Below, piece after piece: positions 25,801-34,874 of a stretch of 64,000 bases of DNA. The stretch covers positions 656,001-720,000 of the forward strand of contig JAUIRK010000926.1 of the NCBI GenBank assembly GCA_030549495.1, given 5' to 3'. The notes below the pieces were generated by a model. That model made no database searches. It saw only the letters and a program-made list of their open reading frames with translations, and was not told the DNA's origin. The number at the start of each line of letters is the position of its first letter. The stretch's first letter is position 1. This DNA comes from Nectonema munidae (lineage: Eukaryota; Nematomorpha; Nectonematoida; Nectonematidae). A program made the position numbers and the translations under genes.

Positions 25801-28800
25801 GATTCCTATTTTCCTTGATTTAATAAAATTAATTTCAGTCTTGAAAAATCAGACTTAGATAGCGCATTCCGTATTCATTCAAGTGGATATATCTAAGTCT
25901 ACGAGAGACGCATGTAAGATTGATTGATTAAGATTGATTGAAGACTATGAATTTGATTCGCTGAAAAAAAGCATTCAATCATACCCAAAATTCCATCTGC
26001 AAATTGCCTAACATTTTCTTCAAAATTTGGATTACTTTTCATTTCCAAGATTTTGCCAACGTCCTAGTGAACATTGTGAATAATGTTATGAATGGATAAG
26101 AGGGATTCACAATTTACATCCATTTTTCTCCTTTTTTTGCTATCAAATTTTAATCACATTATGCACAAATGAGTGCTCAATGAGCAATTAGAAAATTGCA
26201 AGGAGTTACATACACAATATACACGCAGTAGGAGGCAATGCTTATATAGCCATTCATATGTATGTGCTGTGTATGTATGTATGTATATATAAGAAAGAGA
26301 TGAAGAGTTTAAGAATCAAATTTGTTTTTTGAGCATTGAAGCGACAGGGAAAGATCTATTCAACACTCACTCACTCACTGGCCAGTGGATAATGAGTGAA
26401 GTCCAATGGAAATTATTCTGGTAAACATGAGTAAAGTTGTGTGGTGGTAATATTATTAAGTGTTGTTAGTGTATGAGTGCCATTATTAAAAACATCAGAG
26501 TGGGGGAAAGTGTAATTGAATTTATTTGTACAATCTTTTTTCATGGTTCACTTGTAAAAAAAATTGTATTAAAGAATGTGAGTAGAGAGTAGTCTTTTTG
26601 AAAGGGAGTACAGAAGTATAGGCTGTGTGTCCATTGTGAAAACACGGAGACGCGCAAAGCTTGGGATTAAGAGATGGCATTGCAACACCCATCTAATGAG
26701 ATTATCACACATCACAACTCCATCCCCATAATCCACTATACGCTCTCTGCTTTCTATAGTATTCTAGTGCAGAGAAAAAGAAAGACTTTAAGCCAATTCA
26801 TCAATTTAATTTTCATCGCACACAACAAGTTTAACACTAGAGAAACGAGGGTGACTTTTAAACGAAACGGGCTGAAGCCTTGTCACAACTTTGTGAAATT
26901 TTGATTCTTCAATTCATGAATGATGTTAATCAAAATTGAGGTGGTGGTAAAAAGTTGACAATAGGTCATATTTAATAAGAAAAAGTATAGAAAAGTTGAG
27001 AATGAGGGGGGGGGGGGGGATGCGGTGGAAAAATAACTAAAAAATGGTTGACATCATTTTTGAACACTTCCAAACAAATGAAAAATAATGCCATGTAGTT
27101 CAATGTTTTTAAAATAGCTATTTAGAATAAAAAAAAAAGTATGATTTAAATGAGATGCTGAAAAGTCGTATGAAGGAAAATAATTTAAAATTGATACAAG
27201 GAATAGTAAAATTTTAATCATATAAAGAAAGGATACCTTTTCGATCACTATCGTCATCAATACATTTTAAGTACATATGGTATCTTTTTTTTTTGAAGTC
27301 GACTGTAATCCGTTGTGTCATCGAAAATGTGTATTTTTTTTTATTATTTTTGACAAGAATAAAAAGTTTACTCTTCCTTTATTATTTGGTTAAAGTCACA
27401 TTTTTTATACTGATTGACTCTCAAGGTTTGAAAGCTTTTAATACTCAGAGCAGAGAGAGACACAAAATTCAGGGGGGTACATAAATTTCCATCATTTAAA
27501 TGTTTTACCAATTATAAATACACTAACAAAATTAAATTCTAGTGTGAAATAGTATTATATATATATATATATAAAATTAAATTTATTTTGATAAAATTAC
27601 AAAAAAGATAAATACAAAAATTGAAAACTATGTTGATTAAAAAAAAACAATAATGAATAGTTTGCAGACTTGTTGTTGAAGAAACTTTAGTGATGCAAAT
27701 TAATTCTTATTTTACAAAGTTACTACCAATGTTCAATGTTTCAATACCCATTTACATATGTTATATTTCTAGTCAAACTATTCTCAAAGTGTAATATTTA
27801 TATGTTATATATGGAAAAACGGTTCCTCCACAAGTAGTAAGCTCTAACACTTACCTGTCATACAACTTGTGCACTCCGCTGATATGCATTTCATATGTTT
27901 CTTCTTTCAATTATTACTACTCATGTGAATGAATATTATATAATGTTGAGGGTATCTCAGGGGGCTCAAGAATTGTTAAACACGTAGTAAGACTTATTTT
28001 ATAAAGTTTTTGTGAAAGAGGTCCAAGTTATTAGCCAACAAAAGTCAACTTTTTATGGTCAACATTTCTATGGTCCATTTTTTATAATTAATCTGGATTT
28101 TTTTAATTTAAGATGTTAGCAAACAAAGAGCAAGTAGAAGAGTTCACAAAGCAACTAAAAATGTATTTGATTTTTATAATTATTTGACAGACCATTTTTA
28201 ATATAGATAAAAATTTTGACTCATCCAATCTAGCACATAATTAAAATAATTGAAAAACATAATCTTTGAATTTGAAGATACTTGATGTGGTAAGGAAAAT
28301 ATGAAAAAAAGAAATATATCTCCTCTATAACACAAGTGACCGACAGGAGGAAGATAAATTCTAGTGATCAAAAAGCTTTTGTAGAAAGATCACGCTTTTT
28401 CGAAAGAAAATACTTAAAAAGTGATTAAAGAATTATTTTTTAGATCCATTTTTTTTACAAATAAAGCCAACATTTTGAGGTCGTTAGGTCAATTTTTGAA
28501 GGGTTTATTCAATCAAAATGTTTCCGGTTTGCTAAGTTTAGTAATTGTATTAGTGGTATACACACAAAGATGAACTAATAAAAAGTGATATCAGCAATAC
28601 AGTGAATATAACGAGTGAATAGAAAGTAACATCAAATAGATGAACTTTTGTTAAGTGTTGAGAAATTTTTTTTAAATGACTTTTTTGATTTTGACACATA
28701 ACTCTTTCATGATGAATGCAGACTTTTGATGTGCAATAAAAAACTTCTCTAGAGTCGATCTATTTATACTAAACATCTTTAGATTTTATTTTACCTATAT

Positions 28801-31555
28801 TTTTAATAGTATGATAGCCAGAGGCGATCTAGAAGATAATTTACAGCCGGGCGATTTTATACGATTTTTTCTCAATTTTCTATATGCAAAATCAATGCGA
28901 AAGTATGAACCGCAAAGAACATTTCCTCATATGATCTTACGGATAAAAAATACACCTCTTCAAATCGAATTTTGTTTGAGCTATACACTGATATGTTGAA
29001 AAATTGGCAATTGAAGATAGAGGAGGGGGCAATCACCTCATAGCCCTCCACCCCTAACTCTGAATGCTGTAACTTAAAGGATTTTATATTTATAATATTA
29101 ATAGGGAGGGGGAGGGGGGTTAAGTGTGGGATAAATTTGACACAATTTTAGTGCTGGCGCAAAATGTAGTTTGAAGAACTTACAAAGAACATTGAGGAGA
29201 ATGGTTGTAGTTTGCATCGGCGAAGTGTTCACTTGGCAACGATAATTCCCGGAATCCTTTTGAATGACATTCTTGATTTGCAATTTCTTGATTCCGTCTG
29301 CATTTTGTAAGACTGAAATTCGCGGATTCTGTGTGATTCTTTGATCGTGTAACCACAAAACCTCCTGAGTCTCTACATTATACCAAAGGACCTGGAAGGT
29401 GGAGGTGAAGAATTGTAAACGAAAAAATAAAATACCGTTTATAACACTCATATCATACGAACTTTTAACCGCTTGAGAATCAGAATTTCTAAAGTTAATC
29501 ATTTTCTTTCTTTTTCAATAGATTTTTTATATTTAAAACAGATAATTTTCATTCATTCAGACAGGTTTGTCACACTGATCTTGAAAAGCTTAAGACATTC
29601 TTTCTAACTTATTTTTTTTCGGGTTGCATTCGTACAGGAAACACAAATGTATATATATTTATATATATTATACATTTGTGTTTCGTGTACAAATGCGAGC
29701 CGAAAAAATTAAGTTAGAAAGAATGATTAAGCTTTTCATGATCCGTGAGACAAACCCGTCTGAATTTAAAATAGAAGGAAACGAAAAAGGAAAAAAAAAT
29801 TTTGAGTTACCGCACACAGATGAAATTATTTAAGGGTAAAAAAATTATAGAGTTGGATATGTTTTTCCCAAAAGATACCTGAATTGGAAAACTGATGTTG
29901 GTTTTGAAGATCCAAAAATGAAGTTAATAACGTAATCTGCATCTCAATAACGAAATTAGCATGATACACGACATCGACAATCGTGTTAAAGGATGAAAAA
30001 TGATGATGGTGGAGGTCAGAGGATCCCTGACTATATACGGTAAATATATCAATTGATTTCTTTTCCTATAAAATAAAGATACTTGTGCTCTATAAGCTAT
30101 GAAAAACTGTTTAAAAAATAAGCAGATTTTTTTAAAAACCTGGGCCTCAACCCTCAAAGGATTCCTCCAGAATTTTGAAGACTTTCTCTTTCCAATGGAA
30201 TTTTATATATAAAGCAGACCATTTTGATTAACACTGGTTCTCAAATGTACCATCGAGTATTTTCATCGAGAAGGCACAATTGCGCAGCTTGTATCGAACT
30301 ATGAGGAAAGCAGGCTTGATGCGGGATCGAACCCAAGACCTTGAGTTATCGAATCCAGCATCTAACCAACCCTACTCACGCCCCTCAAAAGGTTAAAACA
30401 AAATATTTCTTGTAATGCATAGAAAATTGGGTGATTTTAACGATTTCTTTTCATATTTGTTAATATACTGAAATGATTGAACTATTTAAAATAAACTACA
30501 AGTATTAATAGAGCGCTTAAAGAATCAATTCTTTGTAAGGGATTGGTCGATTTGTCAAAGACAATTAGGATTGATTGAGAAGAATTGAAAGTGGTCGTAG
30601 TTGTTAAAGCAGGTTAAACAGTAGATTGCATTTAATGATCCGATTTAAAAAATGGCATAATCAAATAGTTTGTATTTTCTACAAATATTTTTTGCAGTGT
30701 GAACATTACTTCAGAGAATTAAAACTTCAATTTTGCAGAGTTTTTGAGGTCTTGGTTTGAATTTAGCTCTATAATATACACGAGTATTGAATTAAGAAAT
30801 AAAAATAATTTTGGCATAACGTTTTATCGAACCAAATCTAAATGTTTCCTCAAATTCAGAGCCATTATTATTTGGAACACTAATCATTAATATTTTGTTA
30901 CTGAATATCTAAAAATTTTCCAAAATATTCATTTATATTCAACTAACATACTTACCACAAAGACATATGTTTTTTCTTTTACTACTCTGCCCTCTTTATA
31001 GTTCTGATAATCACTTTTAATTTTTTAACTTTTTTTCTCTCAGATTTGCAAATAAATTAACGCATAATTTCATCCCATCCTCAGTTCTAACGAATACAGA
31101 CGATTTCTTGATTTTAAAGTATTTTTATATCAAATTACTTTTTTTCTGGAATAAAATGAATCAATTAAAGCAATTAATAATAAAAAAATTGATGCAGTTT
31201 TATTTTTAACTTAAAATATTTAATACACTTTTTTTCGTGCATACATCTCACGAATTTTTAAAGCTTCTTATTCTCTCTCACGAATTCTGATTCCTTGCTA
31301 AGATATAAGAGAGTGTTAAAGAGATCACAGACTAATCAAAATTCAATCATTGACTATTTTCAAGGATCACTATAAATCAATAATAATAATGATAATATGG
31401 ATGAGAATGTGCCTTCAAACTTACTCGATAAACTTTGTTGAATTGACTTTTATGAGTTGATGGAGTTGTTAGGTGTTGTGCAAAACATTCAATGCTCACA
31501 TCTTGTCCTTCCACAACTGTTATATTTGGGCGTGCATTGTTGTGCGAATCGGCAT
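7780..31555 (-). CDS. Lachesin / Dpr-interacting-protein-like GPI-anchored cell adhesion molecule (eight coding exons, 5' end missing)
   Basis: Eight minus-strand exons join with matching phases: 31425-31555, 29184-29391, 24406-24555, 23051-23185, 19079-19223, 16597-16742, 13048-13152 and 7780-7862. Together they give about 366 residues. Ig1 has Cys 23, Trp 46 and Cys 95, the last in NYRCQVNTSPM, close to the DIP/lachesin CQINTDPM signature. Ig2 has Cys 138, Trp 150 and Cys 188 (GSYVCIAENG). Ig3 has Cys 231, Trp 243 and Cys 288 (SEYTCIAQNEYG). A linker with Cys 307 and Cys 313 follows, as in lachesin, then a hydrophobic tail typical of GPI attachment. The family mediates neuronal recognition and septate-junction adhesion at the cell surface (known for insects, inferred here). 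The signal-peptide exon is missing: the first exon found needs one extra base from an upstream exon. DIP versus lachesin cannot be settled without a tree. Confidence 0.9.
8116..8184. mobile_element. MITE family T1, internally deleted copy
   Basis: Only 69 bp: TTAACCCGTTAACGACCAGAAT at one end and TTAACGGGTTAA at the other, with a TAGTCGACAT remnant inside. Lies in the last intron side of the Ig gene. Confidence 0.65.
8185..9290. other. Intron of the Ig gene, no feature seen
   Basis: AT-rich intronic DNA; the only long open frame (8229-8477) has no coding character. Confidence 0.5.
9380..10600 (+). pseudogene. Decayed copy of a widespread arthropod uncharacterised protein (GERFHQDI / MMADYCW family)
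   Basis: A block from about 9.2 to 10.6 kb is strikingly GC-richer than its surroundings. In several plus-strand frames it shows collinear words of a multi-copy arthropod protein family that I know only as uncharacterised: GHSTK-like, GYTKFP, DSRAE, ARTE, PPLH, FVKAL, a MNRVELNAW segment near 10243, DNYKQLVRKML near 10315, and RYQGKWDEHMMADYCWNL-like residues near 10490. An AATAAA lies at about 10601, just past the end. The copy is broken many times and cannot make the protein. It sits inside an intron of the Ig gene in the opposite orientation. Family membership is from memory of its motifs; the function of the family is unknown to me, and a transposon origin is possible. Confidence 0.6.
10880..11135 (-). 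mobile_element. tRNA-derived SINE, family S1 (minus strand)
   Basis: On the minus strand from 11135, GATGGCCTAGTGGTGATTG is an A-box-like start and TGGTCTGGATTCGATTCGGG holds the B box, followed by ATCATCTATCCAGC. The same order appears on the plus strand at 46350. The 5' boundary is clear; the 3' end of the SINE body is approximate. A 121-codon plus-strand open frame at 10776-11141 is the antisense of this SINE and is not called as a gene. Confidence 0.65.
11631..12823 (+). mobile_element. Degenerate hAT transposon with transposase remnant
   Basis: Ends are CAGGGCGAG and CTCGCCCTG, followed inward by repeated GTCAATAAAGTCAATTTT words. Inside, near 12562-12650 on the plus strand, LEVERSFSKLKKLLENDR is the conserved C-terminal dimerisation motif of hAT transposases. 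The element is about 1.2 kb, much shorter than an autonomous hAT, and its coding region is heavily eroded. No clear 8-bp target duplication. Fragments of the same end sequence recur at 13210-13245, 13505-13520 and 17985-18070. Confidence 0.8.
12965..13030. repeat. (GAT)n-rich imperfect microsatellite
   Basis: Imperfect GAT/GATGAT run in the intron immediately 3' (minus-strand sense) of exon G1. Confidence 0.7.
13048..13152 (-). CDS. Ig gene exon G1 (Cys-containing linker)
   Basis: Acceptor TTTGCCATTTTAG, donor CACAA|GTAAAT. 34 codons reading NCGSDHDCGSSEQF and onward, phase 1 in and out, so it can be included or skipped without changing the frame between exon F and the terminal exon. Its position after Ig3 and its paired Cys residues resemble the linker of insect lachesin. 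Confidence 0.75.
14153..14290. mobile_element. MITE family T2, complete copy
   Basis: Starts TTAACCCATTTACGACCA and ends TGGTCTTAAATGGGTTAA, an 18-bp inverted repeat with one mismatch. The left arm has a GTTCC...GGAAC mini-palindrome, and several TCGTCTGC words lie inside. 138 bp. Confidence 0.8.
15165..15350. repeat. (GAT)n-rich imperfect microsatellite
   Basis: Irregular GATGATGAT-rich stretch with TTGATCATG-type interruptions, intronic. Confidence 0.6.
16597..16742 (-). CDS. Ig gene exon F (second half of Ig3)
   Basis: Acceptor CTTCATGCTCTAG, donor AATG|GTAATA. Encodes IRVKNRIKSSTLTLSIL and HDSEYTCIAQNEYGKTTK, the E-to-G strands of Ig3. Phase 2 in and phase 1 out. Confidence 0.93.
17440..17480. 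repeat. Short (CA)n run
   Basis: CACACATACACACACACAC-type microsatellite in the intron between exons E and F, next to a slightly GC-richer 60-bp stretch (17380-17440). Confidence 0.6.
17985..18070. mobile_element. hAT terminal fragment
   Basis: Repeated AAGTCAATTTTT words as in the ends of the hAT relic at 11631-12823; no second end nearby. Confidence 0.45.
18530..18825. other. GC-elevated intronic block of unknown nature
   Basis: About 300 bases with many CpG dinucleotides (for example GCGTCGATCTGGCAGGCGCG near 18730) inside an otherwise very AT-rich intron. On the minus strand it contains an acceptor-like TCTTTCTCTCGTTGCAG at about 18637-18621. No frame joins the Ig gene. It could be a regulatory element, an old insertion or an unlinked exon. 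Confidence 0.35.
19079..19223 (-). CDS. Ig gene exon E (first half of Ig3)
   Basis: Too short to stand out as an open frame. Acceptor CTTCTTTCAACTTTAG and donor CAAAA|GTAATC, with phases (1 in, 2 out) that fit exons D and F. It encodes KPEVIIKERAINVYIG, then AVLFCFVEAFPQSSVHWLK, the Cys...Trp half of an Ig domain. The exon is squeezed between a MITE (19293-19422) and other AT-rich intron. Confidence 0.9.
19293..19422. mobile_element. MITE of the TTAACCC group
   Basis: Left end TAAACCCTTTGATCACCTG and right end TCTGGTCTTGAAAGGGTTAA form an imperfect inverted repeat. The interior TTGTCTATTT...ATAGACGATTAG recurs, diverged, at 21177-21262 and 22677-22784. Confidence 0.6.
19586..20850. repeat. 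21-bp minisatellite array with higher-order structure
   Basis: From about 19690 to 20850 the unit GACAAATTAGATTTGAAAAAA (21 bp) repeats about 55 times in variants such as GACAATTTAGGACTTAAAAAA and GACTATTTAGATTTGAAAAAA. The order of variants itself repeats every 6-9 units, so blocks of units were duplicated together. To the left, 19588-19680 carries the same units in reverse orientation, making the array a potential fold-back. It lies in the intron between Ig exons D and E. Confidence 0.9.
21177..21262. mobile_element. MITE fragment, TTAACCC group
   Basis: TCGTCTATTTTAAACATAAA and GCAGACAATTAGTCTTC followed by AAACTTAAAGGGT match the interior and right end of the 19293 copy. The left end is lost. 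Confidence 0.5.
21368..21420. mobile_element. Possible Tc1/mariner terminal fragment
   Basis: TACAGTGTCGTGCAAAAGTTATAACC has the look of a Tc1/mariner-type terminal repeat next to a TA. No matching opposite end was found in the window, so the call is tentative. Confidence 0.3.
22246..22593. mobile_element. MITE with AGATGTATCGGAT ends (hAT-like)
   Basis: AGATGTATCGGATATCC on the left and CATCCGATACATCTCTG on the right are inverted repeats about 345 bp apart. Internal GGATATCCGCATTC words echo the ends. The CAGAGATG end suggests hAT; the target duplication is unclear. Confidence 0.65.
22677..22784. mobile_element. MITE of the TTAACCC group, diverged
   Basis: Left TTAACACGTTAATTAATTAG, right TCTTTAAAGGGCTAA; the interior GGAGACAATTATACTCTTC parallels the 21177 copy. 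Confidence 0.45.
23051..23185 (-). CDS. Ig gene exon D (second half of Ig2)
   Basis: Acceptor TTTTTTTACAG, donor CTAT|GTAAGTT. Encodes GKLIFKNFSRDQEGSYVC, then IAENGIAPSVSRSIRV, the E-to-G strands of Ig2. Phase 1 at both ends. Confidence 0.93.
24406..24555 (-). CDS. Ig gene exon C (first half of Ig2)
   Basis: Acceptor TTTGTCTATACTTAAG, donor GAGC|GTAAGA. Encodes SPKFLNDKTSSDVEFLVE, then LMCSANGNPIPKITWLHK, the C2-set pattern with Cys and Trp. Phase 1 at both ends. Confidence 0.93.
25044..25164. mobile_element. MITE family T2, diverged copy
   Basis: Starts TTAACCCTTTTTC and ends CTTAAATGGGTTAA, with a long poly-T middle. It directly abuts the SINE that follows. Confidence 0.55.
25160..25245 (-). 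mobile_element. tRNA-derived SINE head, family S2
   Basis: On the minus strand, AAGGTTGGTTGGATAGTTAG resembles the tRNA D-arm/A-box region and TTTGGTTCGATCCAGC the B box. It matches the copies at about 30230-30389 and 49385-49475. In the intron between exons B and C. Confidence 0.55.
25340..25640. mobile_element. Probable hAT relic (CAGTGCTGGATCTACC)
   Basis: The minus-strand end CAGTGCTGGATCTACCAAGTGCGGGG and the left-hand GCTACAGGCCCCGCGC block form the gene-poor, GGCCCC-rich shape common to hAT relics; boundaries are approximate. Confidence 0.45.
26250..26292. repeat. (GTAT)n microsatellite
   Basis: ATGTATGTGCTGTGTATGTATGTATGTATATAT run in an intron. Confidence 0.7.
27556..27573. repeat. 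(AT)n microsatellite
   Basis: Nine AT units in an intron. Confidence 0.8.
29184..29391 (-). CDS. Ig gene exon B (second half of Ig1)
   Basis: Acceptor CACCTCCACCTTCCAG, donor CTTT|GTAAGTT. 69 codons starting VLWYNVETQEVLWLHD and ending with the DSGNYRCQVNTSPM F-strand motif and TTTILLNVL. Phase 0 start and phase 1 end. Confidence 0.93.
29555..29768. repeat. Near-perfect hairpin (about 105-bp inverted repeat arms)
   Basis: The left arm CATTCAGACAGGTTTGTC...ACACAAATGTATA is mirrored by TATACATTTGTGTTTCG...GACAAACCCGTCTGAATT, with only an AT-rich loop of about 20 bases. By eye most arm positions pair. It lies in the intron between exons A and B, about 165 bases upstream (in transcription) of the exon B acceptor. 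It may be a palindromic MITE or a structured RNA element; no target duplication was recognised. Confidence 0.85.
30230..30389 (-). mobile_element. tRNA-derived SINE, family S2
   Basis: From 30389 on the minus strand: GAGGGGCGTGAGTAGGGTTG, GGTTAGATGCTGG (A-box region), then CTTGGGTTCGATCCCGC with a perfect B box GGTTCGATCCC. The body continues toward about 30230. In the intron between exons A and B. Confidence 0.7.
31425..31555 (-). CDS. Ig gene exon A (first half of Ig1)
   Basis: Acceptor TTTTTGTGATGAATTTAG and donor CGA|GTAAGT. It begins with two bases completing a split codon, then 43 codons containing PNITVVEGQDVSIECFAQ, the B-strand Cys of Ig1 and an N-glycosylation site (NIT). It ends in phase 0. 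The pyrimidine tract upstream reads as hydrophobic residues, but no in-frame ATG precedes it, so an upstream exon must supply the start. Confidence 0.88.
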
Positions 31556-32315
31556 CTAAATTCATCACAAAAAGAAAAATAAGAACAAGATAAATGAACA
31601 ATACGATCCCTGATAAAACTGGGTGTGATGAAAAACGGGTATATGTTGGGAAAGAGAAACTTTTATATCAAAAGTATAAGTCTGGGCATCCTCTAAATCT
31701 AAATCCTTGCCCTGCTGAACTTTATTAAATTCAATGTCCCAATATAGAATCATAATTATAAAGTAACAAAACTCATATTACATTATTATAAAAAAAGAGA
31801 GAAAAGATTAAAGTTTGTGTAAATACAAAGGTTTATGCAAAGCGCTGAAGGATATTTCACAGAAAATGATAAGATAAAAAAAAATATTTTTCAAAAATTA
31901 TAACATATAAAGTATAGTCTTTCATAGTGCATATACTTCGCTGAGCATATTTAGAGAGGAAAAAACATTTTGAAACTTTTTTATTGATGAACCACTTTCT
32001 CCTAACAACATTCGGAATGTTTCGTAAAAAAACTTTATATCTTATTAAACAAATTTGTTGAAGCAAGTCTATAGAAAGGTTTCTCTACATTATATGCGTT
32101 CCTGAAAGAGCAATACGGTTTGGGTGTATAGGTAATCAGAGTTTGGAAGTGTTCATGAGAGGAGTTCAGATTGGATAAGAGAAGCATACCAAAGCAGACT
32201 CTTGCCAGCTAACTAACTCGGTAACTAGTAAACAAACTAATTAACTTTTAAACTAACTATTCAAATAATTGATTAAATTCTAACAAAAAATAATTAACTA
32301 AAAGCAGCTGTTTAA
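31556..32315. other. Upstream intron or 5' flank of the Ig gene, nothing seen
   Basis: AT-rich. The transcript must continue upstream of exon A, but no signal-peptide exon with the required phase was found here. Confidence 0.5.
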
Positions 32316-32380
32316 TTAACCGATTAATGACCAGAGTTGACATATGTCGACTTCACAAAAATACAATCTCCTGCGTTTAA
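32316..32380. mobile_element. MITE family T1, left half
   Basis: TTAACCGATTAATGACCAGAG followed by TTGACATATGTCGACTT and CTGCGTTTA as in the full copies; the right end is missing. Confidence 0.6.
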
Positions 32381-33102
32381 AATAGTAAATTAGTAGAAAT
32401 ACATTAATTTAGTAATACAAATTATAATTAATTAAGTGAAGTATACAAATAACAATTTTTTTGTACTTTTTGTTATATCCCAGCTTATTGCCAAGATCAC
32501 TGTGCATATATTGAATGCGAACGCAAAAATCATGTTCGAAGCAATTGCTTACGATTGCAAGCTCAAATATGATTACCAACAAAACAGTATTTATCTTGTT
32601 CTTATAGTTAATTAATATTTATGATTACATACATTTCCACTCACTCACACTCTCTCTCATTCTTCCTCCCATCCAGACAAATCAAGAAAATTGTGAAATC
32701 TGATCAACTCTTTTGCTGAAGAAATGTTTAAGTGTACTGATCAGTTATAAGATATTTCAATATAGTGGAGGATTAAAAAATTGGTATATACGTGCAAAAG
32801 GAGAGTGAACGAGATTTGTTATAAATCGATAAACCCTTCTAATAACTCCATTAGCGGAGTAGATCACTTTTGTTATAAATGCATTGGTGATGAATGTTAA
32901 ATTAAAATCGTCCGTCCATTATACTTTATCTCATTTTTATTGAAACCAGGGGCTTGAGAGTAGTGACAATTTTTGAATTATTCTTCTGGAGTAAAAAAAT
33001 ATAAATAAAAAGTAATAAAAAAGCACATAAGTGAAATAAAAAACTAAAATATGATGTTAACATTGAATCAAATCATGTTAGTTCTTAAAAGTAAGATGGA
33101 TT

Positions 33103-33125
33103 CAATCAATCAATCAATCACTCAC

Positions 33126-33186
<61 letters not shown>
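33103..33186. repeat. (CAAT)n microsatellite
   Basis: About 21 CAAT units with a short CACTCACT interruption. Confidence 0.9.
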
Positions 33187-33187
<1 letters not shown>

Positions 33188-33589
33188 TGAATAATATGGA
33201 GTAACAAATATACTTCGTTACGCTTTAATCTTAGTCTTACTCCCTTACTCCATGATGTTCCTATTCCCAGCATGAAAATATGTCAAATTGAAATGTGAAA
33301 GAGTATCATGTATATTCATATCATATAAGTAAAATAAACACGAGTGAAAGCTATACTTATGCTACACGAATTTATTTCATTTATTTGCAATATTTTAAAG
33401 ATATAGAACTTTATCCTTTTTTTAAAGCGCAAAACAAAATGAGATAAAAAAAATTAATCACTTCTAAAAGGATTTAAAATGAAGAATAAATATAAGAATT
33501 TCCAGTCTATTTTATGAAATGAGTGAAAATTTTTTGATAAAATTACATATGTTGAAAAACACCTTCGTAATATCAAATAATGGAGCTGC

Positions 33590-34090
33590 TATCTATACCT
33601 TTTCAAGTCCTTGGTAAGACCAATTCTCGAAAACGCAAACGTGATTTATGGCAGTTATTTTGCAAGTAATATTAAGGAGATTGGAAGAGTTGAAAAAAAC
33701 TTTACAAAACTACTCTGAAGAATGAAAATTTTAAACTTACCTTCACTTCACTACAGCATAAAAAGAAATGAAATGATCCCCATTTTCAACATTAGAAAAA
33801 AGAATATGATAATAAAAGAAGAAGTTTTGCCTGTGTTTTCTGCAAGAATTTCTCGATCGCATTGTTACAAGTTTAAAGCTGAAAGTTTTCAAAACAACCA
33901 TTGTCAAACTTATTTAACACAAAGAGTTTTTGATGATTGGAATTCCTTGTCGGGTGAAGTTGTTAATTCTCTTACAGTCAACGATTTTAAAAACAAACTT
34001 GATTCATTTTGGCAGTCTAGAATATTATATTTTAATATTTAATAGTATCAAGAGGCAACTTTTACAGGCATCAACCTCTATTTTACTTAA
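33590..34090 (+). mobile_element. 5'-truncated LINE, C-terminal part of the ORF2 reverse transcriptase protein
   Basis: The frame at 33722-34042 ends with TQRVFDDWNSLSGEVVNS and VNDFKNKLDSFW, the conserved C-terminal tail of Jockey/CR1-type non-LTR retrotransposons. Preceding sequence (33600-33720) reads like the usual VRPILEYANVIYG segment, with at least one break relative to the downstream frame. The catalytic domain is absent. Confidence 0.75.
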
Positions 34091-34859
34091 ATAAATGTGT
34101 TTTGTTAAATTATTCGTAAGGTCATTTCTTTATAGCCCAAAGTTTCCATTGTATTCGATGAAGTGTTCAATTCAATAATATTGTATAAGAGTGGGTGTAA
34201 ATCGCTCCCTATAACTGGAACACGGATACCTACTTCTAATATAATGGAAAGTTTAGCCAAACATTTGGAGCAAATTGCTTATATAATTGATGTAGGTATT
34301 GAGGAATTTTTTTTTATAAAATAGAACACTCGAAATAGTCCAATTTTATTTTATTTTATTGTAAACTAAATGTCCTCTCATTTTATACAGTGTAAGTTTC
34401 TGAATTTTAGGACATTTTGACTATCAGCTGCTTATAGACGAGCCATTATAAAAATTGTAACGTAATGGGAAAAGTTTATCATAATTAAGAACTTTTAAAA
34501 GAAAACAATATTCATTTTAAGCGCTTTCTTGATTTTGGATACTTAAAAAAGTTATTATTTTTTAAGCTAAATTAATTGCTTCTTTTCACTCAACATTTTT
34601 CATTTTCTTCGAATTTAGGCCTATTTTTTTATTCACTCCAAAATTAAAAATCACGTCTTATTAAAAAAAAGCGTAATTATGCAATTCTTCACTTTGACGT
34701 TAATTAACTTGTGCTGGATAATAATTGGGGTAATTGCACACTTCCTGAACAAAGCGAAACAGCAAGCTATTGTCCTATATATATACACACTATATTATTC
34801 TTTCATAGAATGAATGCGTGTATTAATAAATATATACTGTAATTTATGAATTTACATTT

Positions 34860-34874
34860 CTCCCCCCCCCCCCC
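34860..34874. repeat. Poly-C run
   Basis: Homopolymer of about 13 C bases. Confidence 0.8.

Noticed and set aside
31377-31601. Hydrophobic FIYLVLIFLFV preceding Ig exon A read as a signal peptide
   Set aside because: It is the coding read of the acceptor's pyrimidine tract and no in-frame ATG precedes it before a stop.
33103-33186. CRISPR-like or tandem functional array
   Set aside because: It is a plain CAAT microsatellite without spacers, in a eukaryotic genome.
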